The notes: a model not told the origin generated them from the letters alone. A DNA stretch of 64,000 bases from Verrucomicrobiota bacterium (GCA_023428915.1 JAEYWL010000010.1:1-64000), one strand, 5' to 3'; counted from the first letter of the stretch, positions 37,388-47,564 are shown. Numbers and translations are program-made.

Positions 37388-38395
37388 ATGAAGAGTGTAA
37401 AAAAAATTGCCATTACAGGAGCGGCAGGGCAAATTGCCTACTCTCTACTGTTTAGAATCGCCAAAGGAGAACTGCTTGGCCAGGACCAGCCCATTATTTT
37501 AAGCTTATTGGAAGTGCCTGAGTTTGTGCCTTCTCTGGAAGGTGTAAAAATGGAGCTCGATGACTGCGCCTTTCCCCTGTTAAAGGGTATACATGTAGGA
37601 TCAAACCCAAAGGAAATTTTTAAAGATGCGGATTATGTTTTTTTAGTGGGTGCCAAGCCTCGCGGTCCAGGCATGGAGCGGAGCGATCTTCTTAAGGATA
37701 ATGCCAAAATATTTGTAGAACAAGGGCAGGCTCTGGATCAGGCAGCCTCAAGGCAGGTAAAGGTTTTAGTGGTAGGGAATCCTTGCAATACTAATTGCTT
37801 AATTGCCATGCATCATGCCCCTTCGCTGACTCCCCGCAATTTTTTTGCAATGACGATGCTTGACCACAATAGAGCTATAGCCGCTATTGCAAAAAAGGCA
37901 GGAGCAGAGGTGGGGCTGATCAGCAATGTGACAATTTGGGGTAATCACTCATCCACACAAGTATCGGATTTTACCCAGGCCAAAATTAATGATAAGCCTT
38001 TGCATGAGATAATTAAGGACCGCAGCTGGCTGGAAAATGATTTTTTTACCGCCATTCAAAAAAGAGGGGCAGCTGTCATAAATGCCAGAGGAAAATCTTC
38101 AGCAGCTTCTGCTGCAAATGCTGCAATTGATGCTATGCGGGCCATCCTGAATCCTACTAAAGCAGGGGATTGGTTTTCCTGCGGGATCTACTCCAATGGC
38201 AATCCTTATGGCATTGCCGATGACATCTATTTTTCATTTCCATGCCGTTCACATGGAGATGGAAAACTTGAAATCATTAAAGGTCTTTCTATAGACCAAT
38301 TTATTGAGGCTAAAATTAAATTAACGGAGAAAGAGCTTCTCGAAGAGCGAAGTATGGTTGAACATTTAATAAGACTAGGAGCAACTCATGGGTGA
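37388..38395 (+). CDS. mdh: Malate dehydrogenase
   Basis: The 335-residue NAD-dependent enzyme of the TCA cycle has the nucleotide-binding motif [17 protein letters not shown], the substrate loop [26 protein letters not shown], the DHNRA motif and the catalytic His in IWGNHSSTQ. Length and motifs fit the cytosolic/Thermus-type group of malate dehydrogenases. Its stop overlaps the gltA start by eight bases, so the two TCA enzymes are made together. Pathogenic Chlamydia have mdh but lack gltA. Confidence 0.96.
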   Translation: MKSVKKIAITGAAGQIAYSLLFRIAKGELLGQDQPIILSLLEVPEFVPSLEGVKMELDDCAFPLLKGIHVGSNPKEIFKDADYVFLVGAKPRGPGMERSDLLKDNAKIFVEQGQALDQAASRQVKVLVVGNPCNTNCLIAMHHAPSLTPRNFFAMTMLDHNRAIAAIAKKAGAEVGLISNVTIWGNHSSTQVSDFTQAKINDKPLHEIIKDRSWLENDFFTAIQKRGAAVINARGKSSAASAANAAIDAMRAILNPTKAGDWFSCGIYSNGNPYGIADDIYFSFPCRSHGDGKLEIIKGLSIDQFIEAKIKLTEKELLEERSMVEHLIRLGATHG

Positions 38396-39551
38396 CGAAT
38401 TATTTGTAATCACAAAAGAAAACCTTGAAACCGGTCTTAGGGGCTATCCAGTAGGTTATTGTACGACTTCTGCAGTACATCCTACCAAAGGAATTTCTTA
38501 TGTAGAACACTCAATCGAGAGTGTTGCCTATTGGGATGTAGAGAAAGTCATTTATCTTCTATATTTTGGAAAAGAACCAACAGAAAGCCAGCTAAGCACA
38601 TTTAAAAAAGACCTTGAGAAGCGCTCAAAGTGCAATCCTCAAGCTTTAGAAGCTATTGCAAAGCTGCCTACTTCAGGCCATCCGATGAAGCTGTTTTGTG
38701 CGGCGCTTTTGATTTTTGGCATGTATGAAACAACCGGAGACTATAAAGAGGATTGCTTAAATGTAATCGCTAAAATTCCTACGTTGACAGCTGCAGTGAT
38801 TCGCCAGCATTCAGGCTGGAAAACTGATACCTCAAGTAAACCGCAAGAGGGGTATATTGAGAAATTTGTATATGAACTAAATCCCCCAGATGCAAATCAT
38901 GAAGATTTGCTGCAAGTACTAAAGTTATTTACAATTTTGCATTTTGACCATGGCGGGGGGAACCTTTCTACATTCGTAGGAAAGGCTGTAGCTTCAGGGC
39001 TTGAGGATATGTACGGCTCGCTTTGTGCTGCCATGTGCGGTTTGGCAGGCCCCAAGCATGGAAAAGCTAATCAAGACTGCTTGCGATTTGTTTCCGAAAT
39101 TCTAGAGCAAGTCGGCGCCGATGCTACAAGTGAAGACATAGCAAAACTTTTAGAAAAGAAATTGGAAAATCACGAGTTGATTTTTGGGTTTGGACACGCT
39201 GTCTTGCGAGAGGAAGATCCTCGCGCAAAAATATTTTTCGAGTTTGCACAAAAAAAATACCCTGACTTCCCGCTTTACAAAATCGCAAAGCTGCTGCGCG
39301 AGGTAGGGCCTGACATCCTTAAAAAGCATTCTCAAGCAGCAGATCCGTATCCTAATGTCGATGCAATTTCTGGAACCGTACTCGCTGCAGGAGGTTTTAA
39401 TTACCCGCAGTACTTTACCATTTTATTTGGAATGTCTAGAATAGTGGGCATTGCCATACAGATTGTGTATGAGAGATGCGAAGCCAGAAGCGGCAAAGGC
39501 ACTCCAATAGTAAGGCCTAGTTATATCTATAAATCAAGAGAGCAGCATTAA
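38388..39551 (+). CDS. gltA: Citrate synthase
   Basis: The 387-residue protein has [39 protein letters not shown] (first active-site His), [14 protein letters not shown] (second His) and YPNVDAISG (active-site Asp). The pattern around HFDHGGG and GLAGPKHG resembles mitochondrial-type citrate synthases more than the E. coli hexameric type. It condenses oxaloacetate and acetyl-CoA. The gene overlaps mdh at its start and the next membrane protein at its stop (TAATG), so all three are coupled. A complete or nearly complete TCA cycle is a mark of environmental chlamydiae. Confidence 0.95.
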   Translation: MGDELFVITKENLETGLRGYPVGYCTTSAVHPTKGISYVEHSIESVAYWDVEKVIYLLYFGKEPTESQLSTFKKDLEKRSKCNPQALEAIAKLPTSGHPMKLFCAALLIFGMYETTGDYKEDCLNVIAKIPTLTAAVIRQHSGWKTDTSSKPQEGYIEKFVYELNPPDANHEDLLQVLKLFTILHFDHGGGNLSTFVGKAVASGLEDMYGSLCAAMCGLAGPKHGKANQDCLRFVSEILEQVGADATSEDIAKLLEKKLENHELIFGFGHAVLREEDPRAKIFFEFAQKKYPDFPLYKIAKLLREVGPDILKKHSQAADPYPNVDAISGTVLAAGGFNYPQYFTILFGMSRIVGIAIQIVYERCEARSGKGTPIVRPSYIYKSREQH

Positions 39552-40366
39552 TGTTTGAGGCCATTTCCAAAGCAATAAGAAATTCTGCTAGAGATATTCT
39601 TAACAAAGAGTACTTGTTTGCTGCCGGTATTGGCCTTGCCCTAAGCGGCCTCCTCTTCGCATTTTTCCTGGCGCTTTCGTTTAGTGCAGGGGAGTGGTTA
39701 GGGGGCAGTCTGCCTTTCTTAGGTTATTTTTTTAGTCTTTGGATTATTTTGGGTGCGGGCATCTTAATTGTGCGGTCCCGTTCGCTAAGGAGTGCCGGCC
39801 GTTTTTCTTTGGCTACGGCAGTAAGGGCCTCCTGGAAACAAATTTTACTCTCTTCAAATGTAATGCTGCCTGTTGTAGCTGCATTTGCCGTGATTTGGTT
39901 TTGCCTTGGGGTATTTGTCCTGATTGCCCAGCTTCCTCATGCAGGCACAGCATTTGCTGCCGTGTTTGCCTTCATCCCTTTTTTGCTATTCTTGCTTTTA
40001 ATTGTTATGGCTGCGGCAGCGCCGGTTGCACTTTTTTTCTGCTTGCCGGTTTTGGCGCAGCACGGCGATCTTTCGCCTAAGGAGCTCAGCCTGCGAGTAT
40101 GGCATCGCCTGCGCGATTTTCCATTTAAAAGCTTTGCAGATGTTGTAATAGCTCTTATTCCGCTGGCAGTATTATTTGCACTTATGAATAGTGCCAAATG
40201 CTTAACCATTCGGTTACTAGCGCCAACCATGAATGAAATAGAGTTTGGAATCATGGCTTTAATGATTCTGCTGCCTTTTTGCGTGCTGTTAGCGCCCGGC
40301 TTGCTGTTCTTCTTCTCATATTCTGTCGAAAGCCATAACGAACTATCAAATCAATCTAAGTCTTAA
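39551..40366 (+). CDS. Integral membrane protein, unknown
   Basis: The 271-residue, very hydrophobic protein has about six membrane segments (IGLALSGLLFAFFLAL, LGYFFSLWIILGAGILIV, VMLPVVAAFAVIWFCLGVFV, AVFAFIPFLLFLLLIVMAAA, VVIALIPLAVLFALM, LMILLPFCVLLAPGLLFFF). I see no transporter signature. Its ATG shares a base with the gltA stop, so it is translated with the TCA enzymes. A link to metabolite exchange is suggested only by position. Confidence 0.65.
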   Translation: MFEAISKAIRNSARDILNKEYLFAAGIGLALSGLLFAFFLALSFSAGEWLGGSLPFLGYFFSLWIILGAGILIVRSRSLRSAGRFSLATAVRASWKQILLSSNVMLPVVAAFAVIWFCLGVFVLIAQLPHAGTAFAAVFAFIPFLLFLLLIVMAAAAPVALFFCLPVLAQHGDLSPKELSLRVWHRLRDFPFKSFADVVIALIPLAVLFALMNSAKCLTIRLLAPTMNEIEFGIMALMILLPFCVLLAPGLLFFFSYSVESHNELSNQSKS

Positions 40367-40508
40367 ATTATATCGTCAACTTTTTAAATAAAGTATTTAT
40401 TTCACATTCTTCTTTTTATGTTTTTAACCATTTTTTTATTTGGCGTTAATATCTTTACTCCAAGCTTTAGATTATCACTTTAATTACCTAATATGGAGAA
40501 ATTTGAAA

Positions 40509-41090
40509 ATGGCACGTCCAGAAGTTCCGCAATCATTAAGCACAGATCTTTTTCAGCTTTATAGAGATGTTCAACAAGTAGAAGGCTATCTTAGTACAGC
40601 ACGTTCTGAGGAGTGGAATGATGCTGATAGTGAAAATTGTAGTTTTAAGGGTATTCTAGATAAGGCTTTTTCTTATTCCGCTAATAAGACGGCTACAGAT
40701 AAGGTTAGAGAATTAAGCGGCAGAGTACGAGCGTTTAATCAAGAAAAACTTCGTGATTTTACAGAACTGAGAATGGTAAGCCCTCTTCCTGCTGAATTTG
40801 GTGAAGAGCGCATTATGCAAGCTGAAAATAACGAATGGCAGCCTTTGAATTTTTTCTTAGGCAATACAGGAAGCAGCTTAACTACGTTGCAAGCTATAGA
40901 TGCTGTTGATAATGATGTTGCCAATCTCAGAAGAGCAATTCAACAGGCGCATTTACAACTGTTTCCGCAGATGACGCCTCCGGGCCAAACGACCTTCGAC
41001 TGGATTTGCAGTGCCATTTCCGCTGTCGCCATTATAGTTGTCTTTTTAGCTGCTTTAGCTGTTCAAGTAAATGAATCTAAAAACCACTAA
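40509..41090 (+). CDS. Tail-anchored hypothetical protein
   Basis: The ATG at 40509 has GGAGA upstream, giving 193 residues; a TTG 23 codons earlier has no such site. The body is charged and helical (YRDVQQVEGYLSTARSEEWN, DNDVANLRRAIQQAHLQL). The only membrane segment is at the extreme C-terminus (WICSAISAVAIIVVFLAALA), followed by a short charged tail. This is the topology of tail-anchored proteins. No family is recognised. Confidence 0.6.
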   Translation: MARPEVPQSLSTDLFQLYRDVQQVEGYLSTARSEEWNDADSENCSFKGILDKAFSYSANKTATDKVRELSGRVRAFNQEKLRDFTELRMVSPLPAEFGEERIMQAENNEWQPLNFFLGNTGSSLTTLQAIDAVDNDVANLRRAIQQAHLQLFPQMTPPGQTTFDWICSAISAVAIIVVFLAALAVQVNESKNH

Positions 41091-41179
41091 TACGAACATA
41101 GACCCTGATTACGCTACAAAAACAATGGAATAAAAGAGTGGCATATTTTATCCTGTAAGCTGATCAAAACGGAGCGAGA

Positions 41180-41827
41180 ATGAAGCAGAAAGTAATCGTA
41201 CTTATTGGCGCCCCAGGTTCTGGAAAAGGAACGCAAGCCAAGATGTTAAGCCAAGAATTCCAGTTACCCCATATTTCTACCGGGGATTTGATGCGTGAAG
41301 AAGTAAAAAAAGACTCGCCGCGAGGGCGGGAAATCAAAAGATTTCAGGAAAATGGATTATTGGCTCCAGATGAATTTATCGTCGATTTGTTGTTTAATAG
41401 AACTTCGCAAAAAGATTGTGAACGGGGTTTTTTATTAGATGGCTTTCCCAGAAAAATTTCCCAGGGAGAAATCTTGCAGCAACGCCTCCCTAAGGAAGAA
41501 AATGAAGTTATTGCCATCTACTTGCATGTCCATGATGATGTCATCATTGATAGAGCGGCGCAGCGCAGGACATGCGCGAAGTGCGGGGCAATATATAATC
41601 TTAAATCCTCCCCCCCTGCCAATGGTTCTACATGCGATGTCTGTAATGGAGACCTTTTTCAGCGTGACGATGACCTTCCGGAAGTTGTTAAGCAAAGATT
41701 GACTGTCTATCATGAGCAGACAGAACCCCTTATAGAGTACTATAAAAAACAAGGGTGTTTACATGAAATTGACGGAGAGCAAACACCTGAGGAGGTATAC
41801 CGGCAGTTGAAAAGCATTATTGGATAA
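41180..41827 (+). CDS. adk: Adenylate kinase
   Basis: The 215-residue enzyme (ATP + AMP to 2 ADP) has the P-loop GAPGSGKGTQ, the AMP site STGDLMREEV and DGFPRKISQ, and a long LID carrying a four-cysteine zinc site (CAKC, CDVC) as in Gram-positive-type adenylate kinases. The ribosome-binding site is GGAGCGAG. The stop lies inside the end of the convergent PEP-CTERM-like gene (11-base overlap). Confidence 0.96.
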   Translation: MKQKVIVLIGAPGSGKGTQAKMLSQEFQLPHISTGDLMREEVKKDSPRGREIKRFQENGLLAPDEFIVDLLFNRTSQKDCERGFLLDGFPRKISQGEILQQRLPKEENEVIAIYLHVHDDVIIDRAAQRRTCAKCGAIYNLKSSPPANGSTCDVCNGDLFQRDDDLPEVVKQRLTVYHEQTEPLIEYYKKQGCLHEIDGEQTPEEVYRQLKSIIG

Positions 41828-42887
41828 ATGGCTTGCTTATTTTGCTGCAAGCTAAGCTTGATTGGCGTTTCTTTAATAGTGTGATTGCAAACAGAAGGCT
41901 GCTAAGCATTAAATAAGTGCTGGGTTCCGGGGCGGGCATAAAATTATTTTGGTCGGCTGCGAAGCCAGAGAATTCTCCTTGCGTGATATAGGTGCTGCCT
42001 TGCAAATTATTTACAATTAAGTTGCCAATTAGGCTGCCGGAGTTAAAGTTAACCAAAGAATTTGGCGCGAGTATGCTGTAATAGCTGCCGCTTAAAGCCA
42101 GATTTGTGGCATTTGGCAAATTAAAGAGAATATTAGATGAGGCGATGCCTCCATTCAGGGAGCTTGATAAGCTTTTAAGCAGTGTTTGTGTGGGCGTTCC
42201 GTCGAGTATATTTATGACTAAAAATGCACTGCTTGGTCCGTTTACTAAATACCCCCAAGCGTTATTAATTTGACTGAGAGTTAAATTGATAACATTTCTG
42301 CCTGAAAGCAGATTGCTAATCTGCAGCTGTCCAAAGTTGTTAGTCACAGTTGCGGTTGGAGAAAGTGCTCCCCAAAAACTGCTTGCTGATTGAAAATACT
42401 GTTTTACATATTGTAAATTTTGCGAGGGCGTATAAGGCACATTTGATTGAATTAATCCTGTTATTGTCAAGTTAGAGCTATTATTTCCGGTTAAAGTGGC
42501 GCTTCCCACTATTTGACCGAAGCCGCCTTGTAAATTCCCCCCTGAAACTATATTTCCTTGAATGGATACGGAGCTTAAATTAACTGTATTGGCGGCTTCA
42601 ATTCCTCCATATGCAGAAGAGCCCCCATTTATTGTCACTGAACCGCCTGAATAAATTGAATAAGGTGAGTAAGGGTGGGAAGCTTGGGCGCTAAAACTAG
42701 TGAAATAACTGTTTCCTAATGAACCCGTAATCCCTTCTACGCCATTTCCATATGGAATAGATGATGTGCCAATTTGACCTTTTGCAAAAACGTTATACTG
42801 ATAGGGTTGCACAATTGCGGCAAAAACAGAGGCATTTAAGGAAAAGATTGTTATACAAATTACTAATAATAATTTTATTATATTCAT
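41817..42887 (-). CDS. Choice-of-anchor-A-like secreted protein with PEP-CTERM-like tail
   Basis: The 356-residue protein has a signal peptide (about 1-23, ending SLNASVFA). The body is rich in Asn, Ser and Gly with short beta repeats (VTINGGSSAYGGIEAANTVN, SVSIQGNIVSGGNLQGGFGQ), matching the choice-of-anchor A pattern. Near the end is APEPSTYLMLSSLLFAITLLKKR, a PEP motif, hydrophobic helix and basic cluster as in PEP-CTERM sorting signals, here followed by about 15 extra residues. PEP-CTERM proteins are processed by exosortase; none is in the window. The composition differs strongly from its neighbours and suggests transfer. The 3' end overlaps adk by 11 bases. A surface location is inferred. 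Confidence 0.7.
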   Translation of the reverse strand: MNIIKLLLVICITIFSLNASVFAAIVQPYQYNVFAKGQIGTSSIPYGNGVEGITGSLGNSYFTSFSAQASHPYSPYSIYSGGSVTINGGSSAYGGIEAANTVNLSSVSIQGNIVSGGNLQGGFGQIVGSATLTGNNSSNLTITGLIQSNVPYTPSQNLQYVKQYFQSASSFWGALSPTATVTNNFGQLQISNLLSGRNVINLTLSQINNAWGYLVNGPSSAFLVINILDGTPTQTLLKSLSSSLNGGIASSNILFNLPNATNLALSGSYYSILAPNSLVNFNSGSLIGNLIVNNLQGSTYITQGEFSGFAADQNNFMPAPEPSTYLMLSSLLFAITLLKKRQSSLACSKISKPFIQ

Positions 42888-42959
42888 ACAAGTTTATTTT
42901 ATTAAAAACTCCTCCTATTATAAAAATAACTTTTTTTAATAAAAAAGTCAAATTAATAT

Positions 42960-43030
42960 TTTAAAACCCGGCTTGCTACCTTCTAAGAGCTCAAATCTGA
43001 CTCTTAGAAGGTAGCAAGCCGGGTTTTAAA
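42960..43030. repeat. Perfect 30-base-pair palindrome
   Basis: Arms 42960-42989 and 43001-43030 are perfect reverse complements around an 11-base loop; the outer ends read TTTAAAACCCGGCTTGC and GCAAGCCGGGTTTTAAA. It lies between two minus-strand genes. A near copy of one arm lies at 21573-21600, and weaker relatives at 9324-9347 and 19-35. This points to a repeat family rather than a simple terminator. Confidence 0.75.
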
Positions 43031-43104
43031 CCATGAGTGATAAAGCAGTCGAGATCTACAAGTAGGATATTTAACAAGGAGGGAAAGGTATTTAAAACAA
43101 CTCT

Positions 43105-44031
43105 CTATTTCTTTTTATTTTTTCTTATGAAATCGCTTAATAGCGATCTGGAAAAAATGTAGTGTTTTTTTAGATCTGCGACAGTGAGCAGTCCGGCACT
43201 GGCTAAAGCTTTTGCGATTTCTTCTTTAATCAATGCAGGATTGTAATGGTTGACAGAGTCAATTAAGCCGCTGTTAACATAATCTTCCGGATGCAAGATT
43301 TGAAGCTTATATAGACCTTCGATGGCTGGATCATCATTGGAAAGTTTTTCATTGCCATGGTTATCAAAAATAGAACCTAACTTATCTTGGAGAAGAGCGA
43401 AAAGGCCATTGCATGGATCAACGTTATAGCCAATGGTCTCATGCCTAATGCGGTATAAGCGTTCTTTTTGTACTGAAAATCTCTCTACTATGCTGCTAAT
43501 ATCGTGCAGCCAAGCAATACTAAGGCAGCGGCTCAATAGTAAATCTAATTGCTCAAATGTGTCTGCCAGTAATTGAAATTTATGTAATATCTTTGATAGA
43601 TCTGAGCTATTTATATCAGATGGAATGATATCGAGAATTGCTTGCTGTTCTTTTTCAATAGAATCAACCCAAAGCTGCTCCTGTTTTTCGATATAGTGTT
43701 CCACAAAAAGCAGTTGGTGCTGCATACTTTCTTTTAGAGGGGAATGACGCAACTCTGTTAACAGCACTTCATCTTTAATTACCAATTCTCTAAAGACCGG
43801 AGAAGGCAATCTAATAAAAAAGTAGTGAAGCTGTTCTGGCGAGGCTTGTCCGTCGCGCAAGACTAGCTCAGCTAGAGCTGCTGAGCTATGCTCTCCAACT
43901 GTTTCGAAGTGTTGAATTTCGCTTAACCGCGAAACAAACTGCCTTAGCTCTGCTTTATCTTTTATTGAGTGGCTGCTCATAAATGACTTTATAGAAGCAT
44001 CGTCGAGTGGTTTGGCTTTTTGCGAAGTCAT
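43105..44031 (-). CDS. Hypothetical helical protein downstream of htpX
   Basis: I use the ATG at 44031, which has AAGGA five bases upstream; longer starts overlap htpX. The 308-residue protein is charged, helical, without signal peptide or membrane segments. No domain is recognised. The last residues are strongly basic (FIRKNKKK). It begins seven bases after the htpX stop, so it is probably co-transcribed with that protease gene. Confidence 0.6.
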   Translation of the reverse strand: MTSQKAKPLDDASIKSFMSSHSIKDKAELRQFVSRLSEIQHFETVGEHSSAALAELVLRDGQASPEQLHYFFIRLPSPVFRELVIKDEVLLTELRHSPLKESMQHQLLFVEHYIEKQEQLWVDSIEKEQQAILDIIPSDINSSDLSKILHKFQLLADTFEQLDLLLSRCLSIAWLHDISSIVERFSVQKERLYRIRHETIGYNVDPCNGLFALLQDKLGSIFDNHGNEKLSNDDPAIEGLYKLQILHPEDYVNSGLIDSVNHYNPALIKEEIAKALASAGLLTVADLKKHYIFSRSLLSDFIRKNKKK

Positions 44032-44038
44032 GCGTTCC

Positions 44039-44950
44039 TTATCTAGATCTTGAGTTTTGTAAACGTTCAATTCTTTCTGCAAGCGGAGGGTGTGTGGCAA
44101 AAAGATTTAATACACCTTTGGTATTTGAAATCTTAAAAGCTTGAAAAGCCGGTTGCTCCGTGCGTTCATCTTTCACTTCGATATTGCGCTGCAATGCCTT
44201 CAACGCATTGATCATTTTTTCGCGGCCAGCTAATTCTGCTCCGCCTTTATCCGCCCTAAATTCGCGAAAACGCGAATAGAAAGCAATTACAATCGAACCT
44301 AAAATCATAAAAACGATTTCGAACACAAATACGAGTATATAGTAAAAACCTGTTGACGCTAATCCACTTTCTGATCTGTCGCGCATGCCTGAAACAACAT
44401 AGGCGAGTACTCTTGCTAAAAACATAACAAAAGCGTTGATTACTCCTTGCAGTAACGTCATTGTGACCATATCGCCATTGGCGATGTGGGCAATTTCATG
44501 GCCGAGCACTCCTTCTAACTCATCGCGATTCATCCGTTGCAATAAACCAGAAGAGACTGCAACTAGAGAGCTTCTCTTGGTAGCTCCAGTTGCAAAAGCA
44601 TTGAGTTCCGGTGATTGGTAGATGCCAACTTCGGGCATATCGGATAGCCTGGCCTTTTGAGCCAGATTGTAAACTATATCAAGCAATTGCCTTAAGCCAG
44701 GATCGTTTGTATTAGGATCTATGATTTGTACGCCCATTAACCATTTTGCCATGACCTTAGAAAGCAGCAAGGAAATGAAAGCGCCGCCCATACCCCAGAT
44801 AAAACAGAAAATCATCAGAGATTGGTAATTAATTCCATGCTGACTCAAGAAGGGTTGAACATGAAAAATCGATAGAATAAATGAAATCGTAATGACGACC
44901 AGGAAGTTAACCAGTAAGAACAGAATTACCCGTTTAGCAATTGCAAACAT
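44039..44950 (-). CDS. htpX: Membrane zinc metalloprotease HtpX
   Basis: The 303-residue HtpX has two N-terminal membrane segments (about 8-30 and 43-65). The zinc motif HEIAH is at residues 151-155 within LEGVLGHEIAHIANGD, two further hydrophobic segments follow (ITNAFVMFLARVLAYVV-like and FYYILVFVFEIVFMILGSIV), and the third zinc ligand is the Glu in FREFRADKGGAEL. It degrades misfolded inner-membrane proteins with its active site in the cytosol. The hypothetical gene downstream is probably in the same operon. Confidence 0.95.
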   Translation of the reverse strand: MFAIAKRVILFLLVNFLVVITISFILSIFHVQPFLSQHGINYQSLMIFCFIWGMGGAFISLLLSKVMAKWLMGVQIIDPNTNDPGLRQLLDIVYNLAQKARLSDMPEVGIYQSPELNAFATGATKRSSLVAVSSGLLQRMNRDELEGVLGHEIAHIANGDMVTMTLLQGVINAFVMFLARVLAYVVSGMRDRSESGLASTGFYYILVFVFEIVFMILGSIVIAFYSRFREFRADKGGAELAGREKMINALKALQRNIEVKDERTEQPAFQAFKISNTKGVLNLFATHPPLAERIERLQNSRSR

Positions 44951-45016
44951 GTGCCCTCCTCATGAAAAAGAACTAAATTCTATTGTATGCGATTTATAAA
45001 GGTTTTGCAAGAGCGT

Positions 45017-45214
45017 CTACCTTTTATCGATGTCGCAGGAATTTTTGCCAAGCATTTGATAGAGGACGCACCAGCCTCGGATAGCTTCAAAAAAGACAAA
45101 CAAGGATGCGAGAAGCAATAACCAGCTCCAAAAATAGTACGCTAGCCCTAATAGGAGAATAGCTAAAATAAAACGGACCCAGCGGCCTAGGTTATTGATA
45201 TTGGGTTTAAACAT
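45017..45214 (-). CDS. Small DUF2892-type inner-membrane protein
   Basis: From the ATG at 45214 the protein has 65 residues; a start four codons upstream is possible. It reads MFKPNINNLGRWVRFILAIL, then a second hydrophobic helix and a short Cys-containing tail (WCVLYQMLG, NSCDIDKR). This N-R-x-R-hydrophobic layout fits DUF2892, found alone or attached to rhodanese in YgaP. It lies alone between htpX and the pyrophosphatase gene. Confidence 0.7.
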   Translation of the reverse strand: MFKPNINNLGRWVRFILAILLLGLAYYFWSWLLLLASLFVFFEAIRGWCVLYQMLGKNSCDIDKR

Positions 45215-45388
45215 GATTACCACCAAGATTGTTATGCTTCATTTTGTTGACAAATTAAGGTAAATTAGGTTATTAAAAAACATCTTTTATTATTTCGCGA
45301 CTTTAATTTCCTGGATTGAGTCAAATTCTTTTAGAAAGTCGCACTCAAGGCCAAGGGTTTACAACAACACAAACATTAAAGGATAACC

Positions 45389-47479
45389 ATGATTGAAAAT
45401 GCCTATGGATTTGTCATCGGTTGCGGTATTTTAGCTCTGCTCTTTGGCATCTATCTAATCCGTTCCGTGCTCAAATTGAGTCCCGGTAGCGAACAGATGC
45501 AAAAAATCGCCTCTGCAATTCAAGAGGGTGCAACAGCTTACCTCAATCGCCAATACCAAATGATTACGCTAGTGGGAATTGTAATTTTTGCCCTCTTAAG
45601 CTGGAGGCTTGGCCTGTATGTGGGTGTAGGATTTCTTATCGGCTCTGTCTTGTCAGGGTTGGCTGGCTATATTGGAATGAACGTTTCTGTACGTTCAAAC
45701 TCCCGTACCGCTGAGTCTGCTAAACAAGGGTTAGCGCCTGCATTATCAGTAGCGTTTAAAGCAGGAGCAGTAACTGGCTTGCTCGTAGTTAGCTTAGCTC
45801 TAATCGGAATCACCTCCTATTTAATCTTCTTAAAAAATGCTAATCTGCCTTTAAGGGTAATATTAGAGGCTTTAGTTGCGCTAGGTTTTGGTGCGTCCCT
45901 GATCTCTATTTTTGCTCGTCTCGGGGGCGGCATCTTCACAAAAGGTGCTGATGTCGGTGCAGATCTTGTTGGTAAAATTGAAGCTGGCATTCCTGAGGAT
46001 GACCCACGCAACCCTGCGGTAATTGCCGATAATGTAGGCGACAACGTTGGTGATTGTGCAGGCATGGCGGCCGACTTGTTTGAGACTTATGTAGTTACAA
46101 TCGTTGGTACTATGCTGCTGGCCGGTATTTATTTTACAGGCGATATGTTAAATCTCATGATGCTTTACCCGCTATTAATCGGGGGAGTATGCATGGTTTG
46201 TACAGTGCTGGGAACTTACTTTGTGCGTTTAGGTAAAAGCAATAATATCATGGGAGCGCTCTATAAGGGCTTTTTAGCGACAGCGCTGTTATCGATTGTG
46301 GCTATTATCGGCATGACTCATTTCTTAATTGGTTTTGATAGCGCGATTCAAGAAAAGGGACTGGCTTTTACCGGTAAGAATCTTATTTACTGCGCCTTGA
46401 CAGGATTAGCTGTCACTGGCTTGCTTATGTGGATTACAGAGTATTACACTTCAACTCGTTATCGCCCTGTTATGAGCATTTCCAGTTCATCTATAACTGG
46501 ACATGCCACTAACATTATCCAGGGCTTAGCCGTATCAATGGAAGCTACAGCATTGCCTGTAATTGTAATTTGCTTGGGCATTCTCGTAAGCTTTTTAAAT
46601 GCCGGATTGTTTGGCGTGGCTATTGCGGCAACCTCAATGCTTGCATTGGCAGGCATGGTTGTAGCATTGGATGCTTATGGGCCTGTTACTGACAATGCTG
46701 GCGGTATAGCAGAAATGTCCGGCATGCCATCAGATATCCGTAAAACTACTGACGCTTTAGATGCCGTTGGCAATACCACTAAGGCAGTAACAAAGGGATA
46801 TGCAATTGGTTCTGCAGGCCTTGCAGCGCTTGTGCTGTTTACAGCCTTCATTGAAGACTTAACGCACTATTTCCCCAATGTAAAAGTCAGTTTTGAGCTG
46901 CAAGACCCATATGTTGTTATCGGCCTATTTATTGGCGGGCTGCTGCCGTACCTTTTTGGTTCCATGAGCATGATGGCTGTCGGCCGCGCTGCAGGTTCTG
47001 TAGTTGTGGAAGTGCGCCGTCAATTTAGGGAAATCAAAGGCATTATGGAAGGGACTGCAAAACCTGATTATAGCCGGGCTGTCGACCTCTTGACAAAAGC
47101 TGCCATTAAAGAAATGGTGCTGCCATCATTGCTTCCTGTTGCAGCCCCAATTGTGGCTTACTTTTTGGTGTATGCAGTGGTTGGACAATCTGAGGCATTT
47201 ACTGTGCTTGGCTCTATGCTCTTAGGCGTGGTAGTTACTGGTTTATTTGTAGCTATTTCCATGACTTCTGGCGGAGGCGCCTGGGACAATGCTAAAAAGC
47301 AGATTGAAGACGGGCATCATGGCGGCAAAGGTTCAGAGGCGCATAAAGCTGCCGTTACCGGCGACACAGTCGGCGACCCTTACAAGGATACTGCAGGCCC
47401 TGCAATCAATCCGATGATTAAGATCGCCAACATTGTGGCATTGCTATTGCTAGCCTTGCTATCTTCAGGAGCTCACTAA
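45389..47479 (+). CDS. hppA: Membrane-bound proton-translocating pyrophosphatase
   Basis: The 696-residue polytopic protein has the catalytic loop [20 protein letters not shown] with [20 protein letters not shown], and the second conserved loop ending in [15 protein letters not shown] and [14 protein letters not shown]. It couples pyrophosphate hydrolysis to ion pumping across the inner membrane. In [17 protein letters not shown] the Lys465 replaces the Ala found in potassium-dependent enzymes, so this should be the potassium-independent H+ type, like the Rhodospirillum enzyme. A terminator follows. Confidence 0.95.
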   Translation: MIENAYGFVIGCGILALLFGIYLIRSVLKLSPGSEQMQKIASAIQEGATAYLNRQYQMITLVGIVIFALLSWRLGLYVGVGFLIGSVLSGLAGYIGMNVSVRSNSRTAESAKQGLAPALSVAFKAGAVTGLLVVSLALIGITSYLIFLKNANLPLRVILEALVALGFGASLISIFARLGGGIFTKGADVGADLVGKIEAGIPEDDPRNPAVIADNVGDNVGDCAGMAADLFETYVVTIVGTMLLAGIYFTGDMLNLMMLYPLLIGGVCMVCTVLGTYFVRLGKSNNIMGALYKGFLATALLSIVAIIGMTHFLIGFDSAIQEKGLAFTGKNLIYCALTGLAVTGLLMWITEYYTSTRYRPVMSISSSSITGHATNIIQGLAVSMEATALPVIVICLGILVSFLNAGLFGVAIAATSMLALAGMVVALDAYGPVTDNAGGIAEMSGMPSDIRKTTDALDAVGNTTKAVTKGYAIGSAGLAALVLFTAFIEDLTHYFPNVKVSFELQDPYVVIGLFIGGLLPYLFGSMSMMAVGRAAGSVVVEVRRQFREIKGIMEGTAKPDYSRAVDLLTKAAIKEMVLPSLLPVAAPIVAYFLVYAVVGQSEAFTVLGSMLLGVVVTGLFVAISMTSGGGAWDNAKKQIEDGHHGGKGSEAHKAAVTGDTVGDPYKDTAGPAINPMIKIANIVALLLLALLSSGAH

Positions 47480-47482
47480 GCT

Positions 47483-47519
47483 AAAAGGATCTTGCGCTAC
47501 AGCGTTAAGGTCCTTTTTT
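47483..47519 (+). terminator. Intrinsic terminator after the pyrophosphatase gene
   Basis: AAAAGGATCTTG pairs, with a few mismatches, with TTAAGGTCCTTTT; a small CGCT/AGCG stem forms the top. Six T follow. A second GC-rich palindrome (CGTGCCC to GGGCACG) lies just after, around 47523-47548, and could serve either direction. Confidence 0.8.
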
Positions 47520-47564
47520 CCCGTGCCCGCGTGCGGGCATGGGCACGAAATGATAGTGAGAAGC

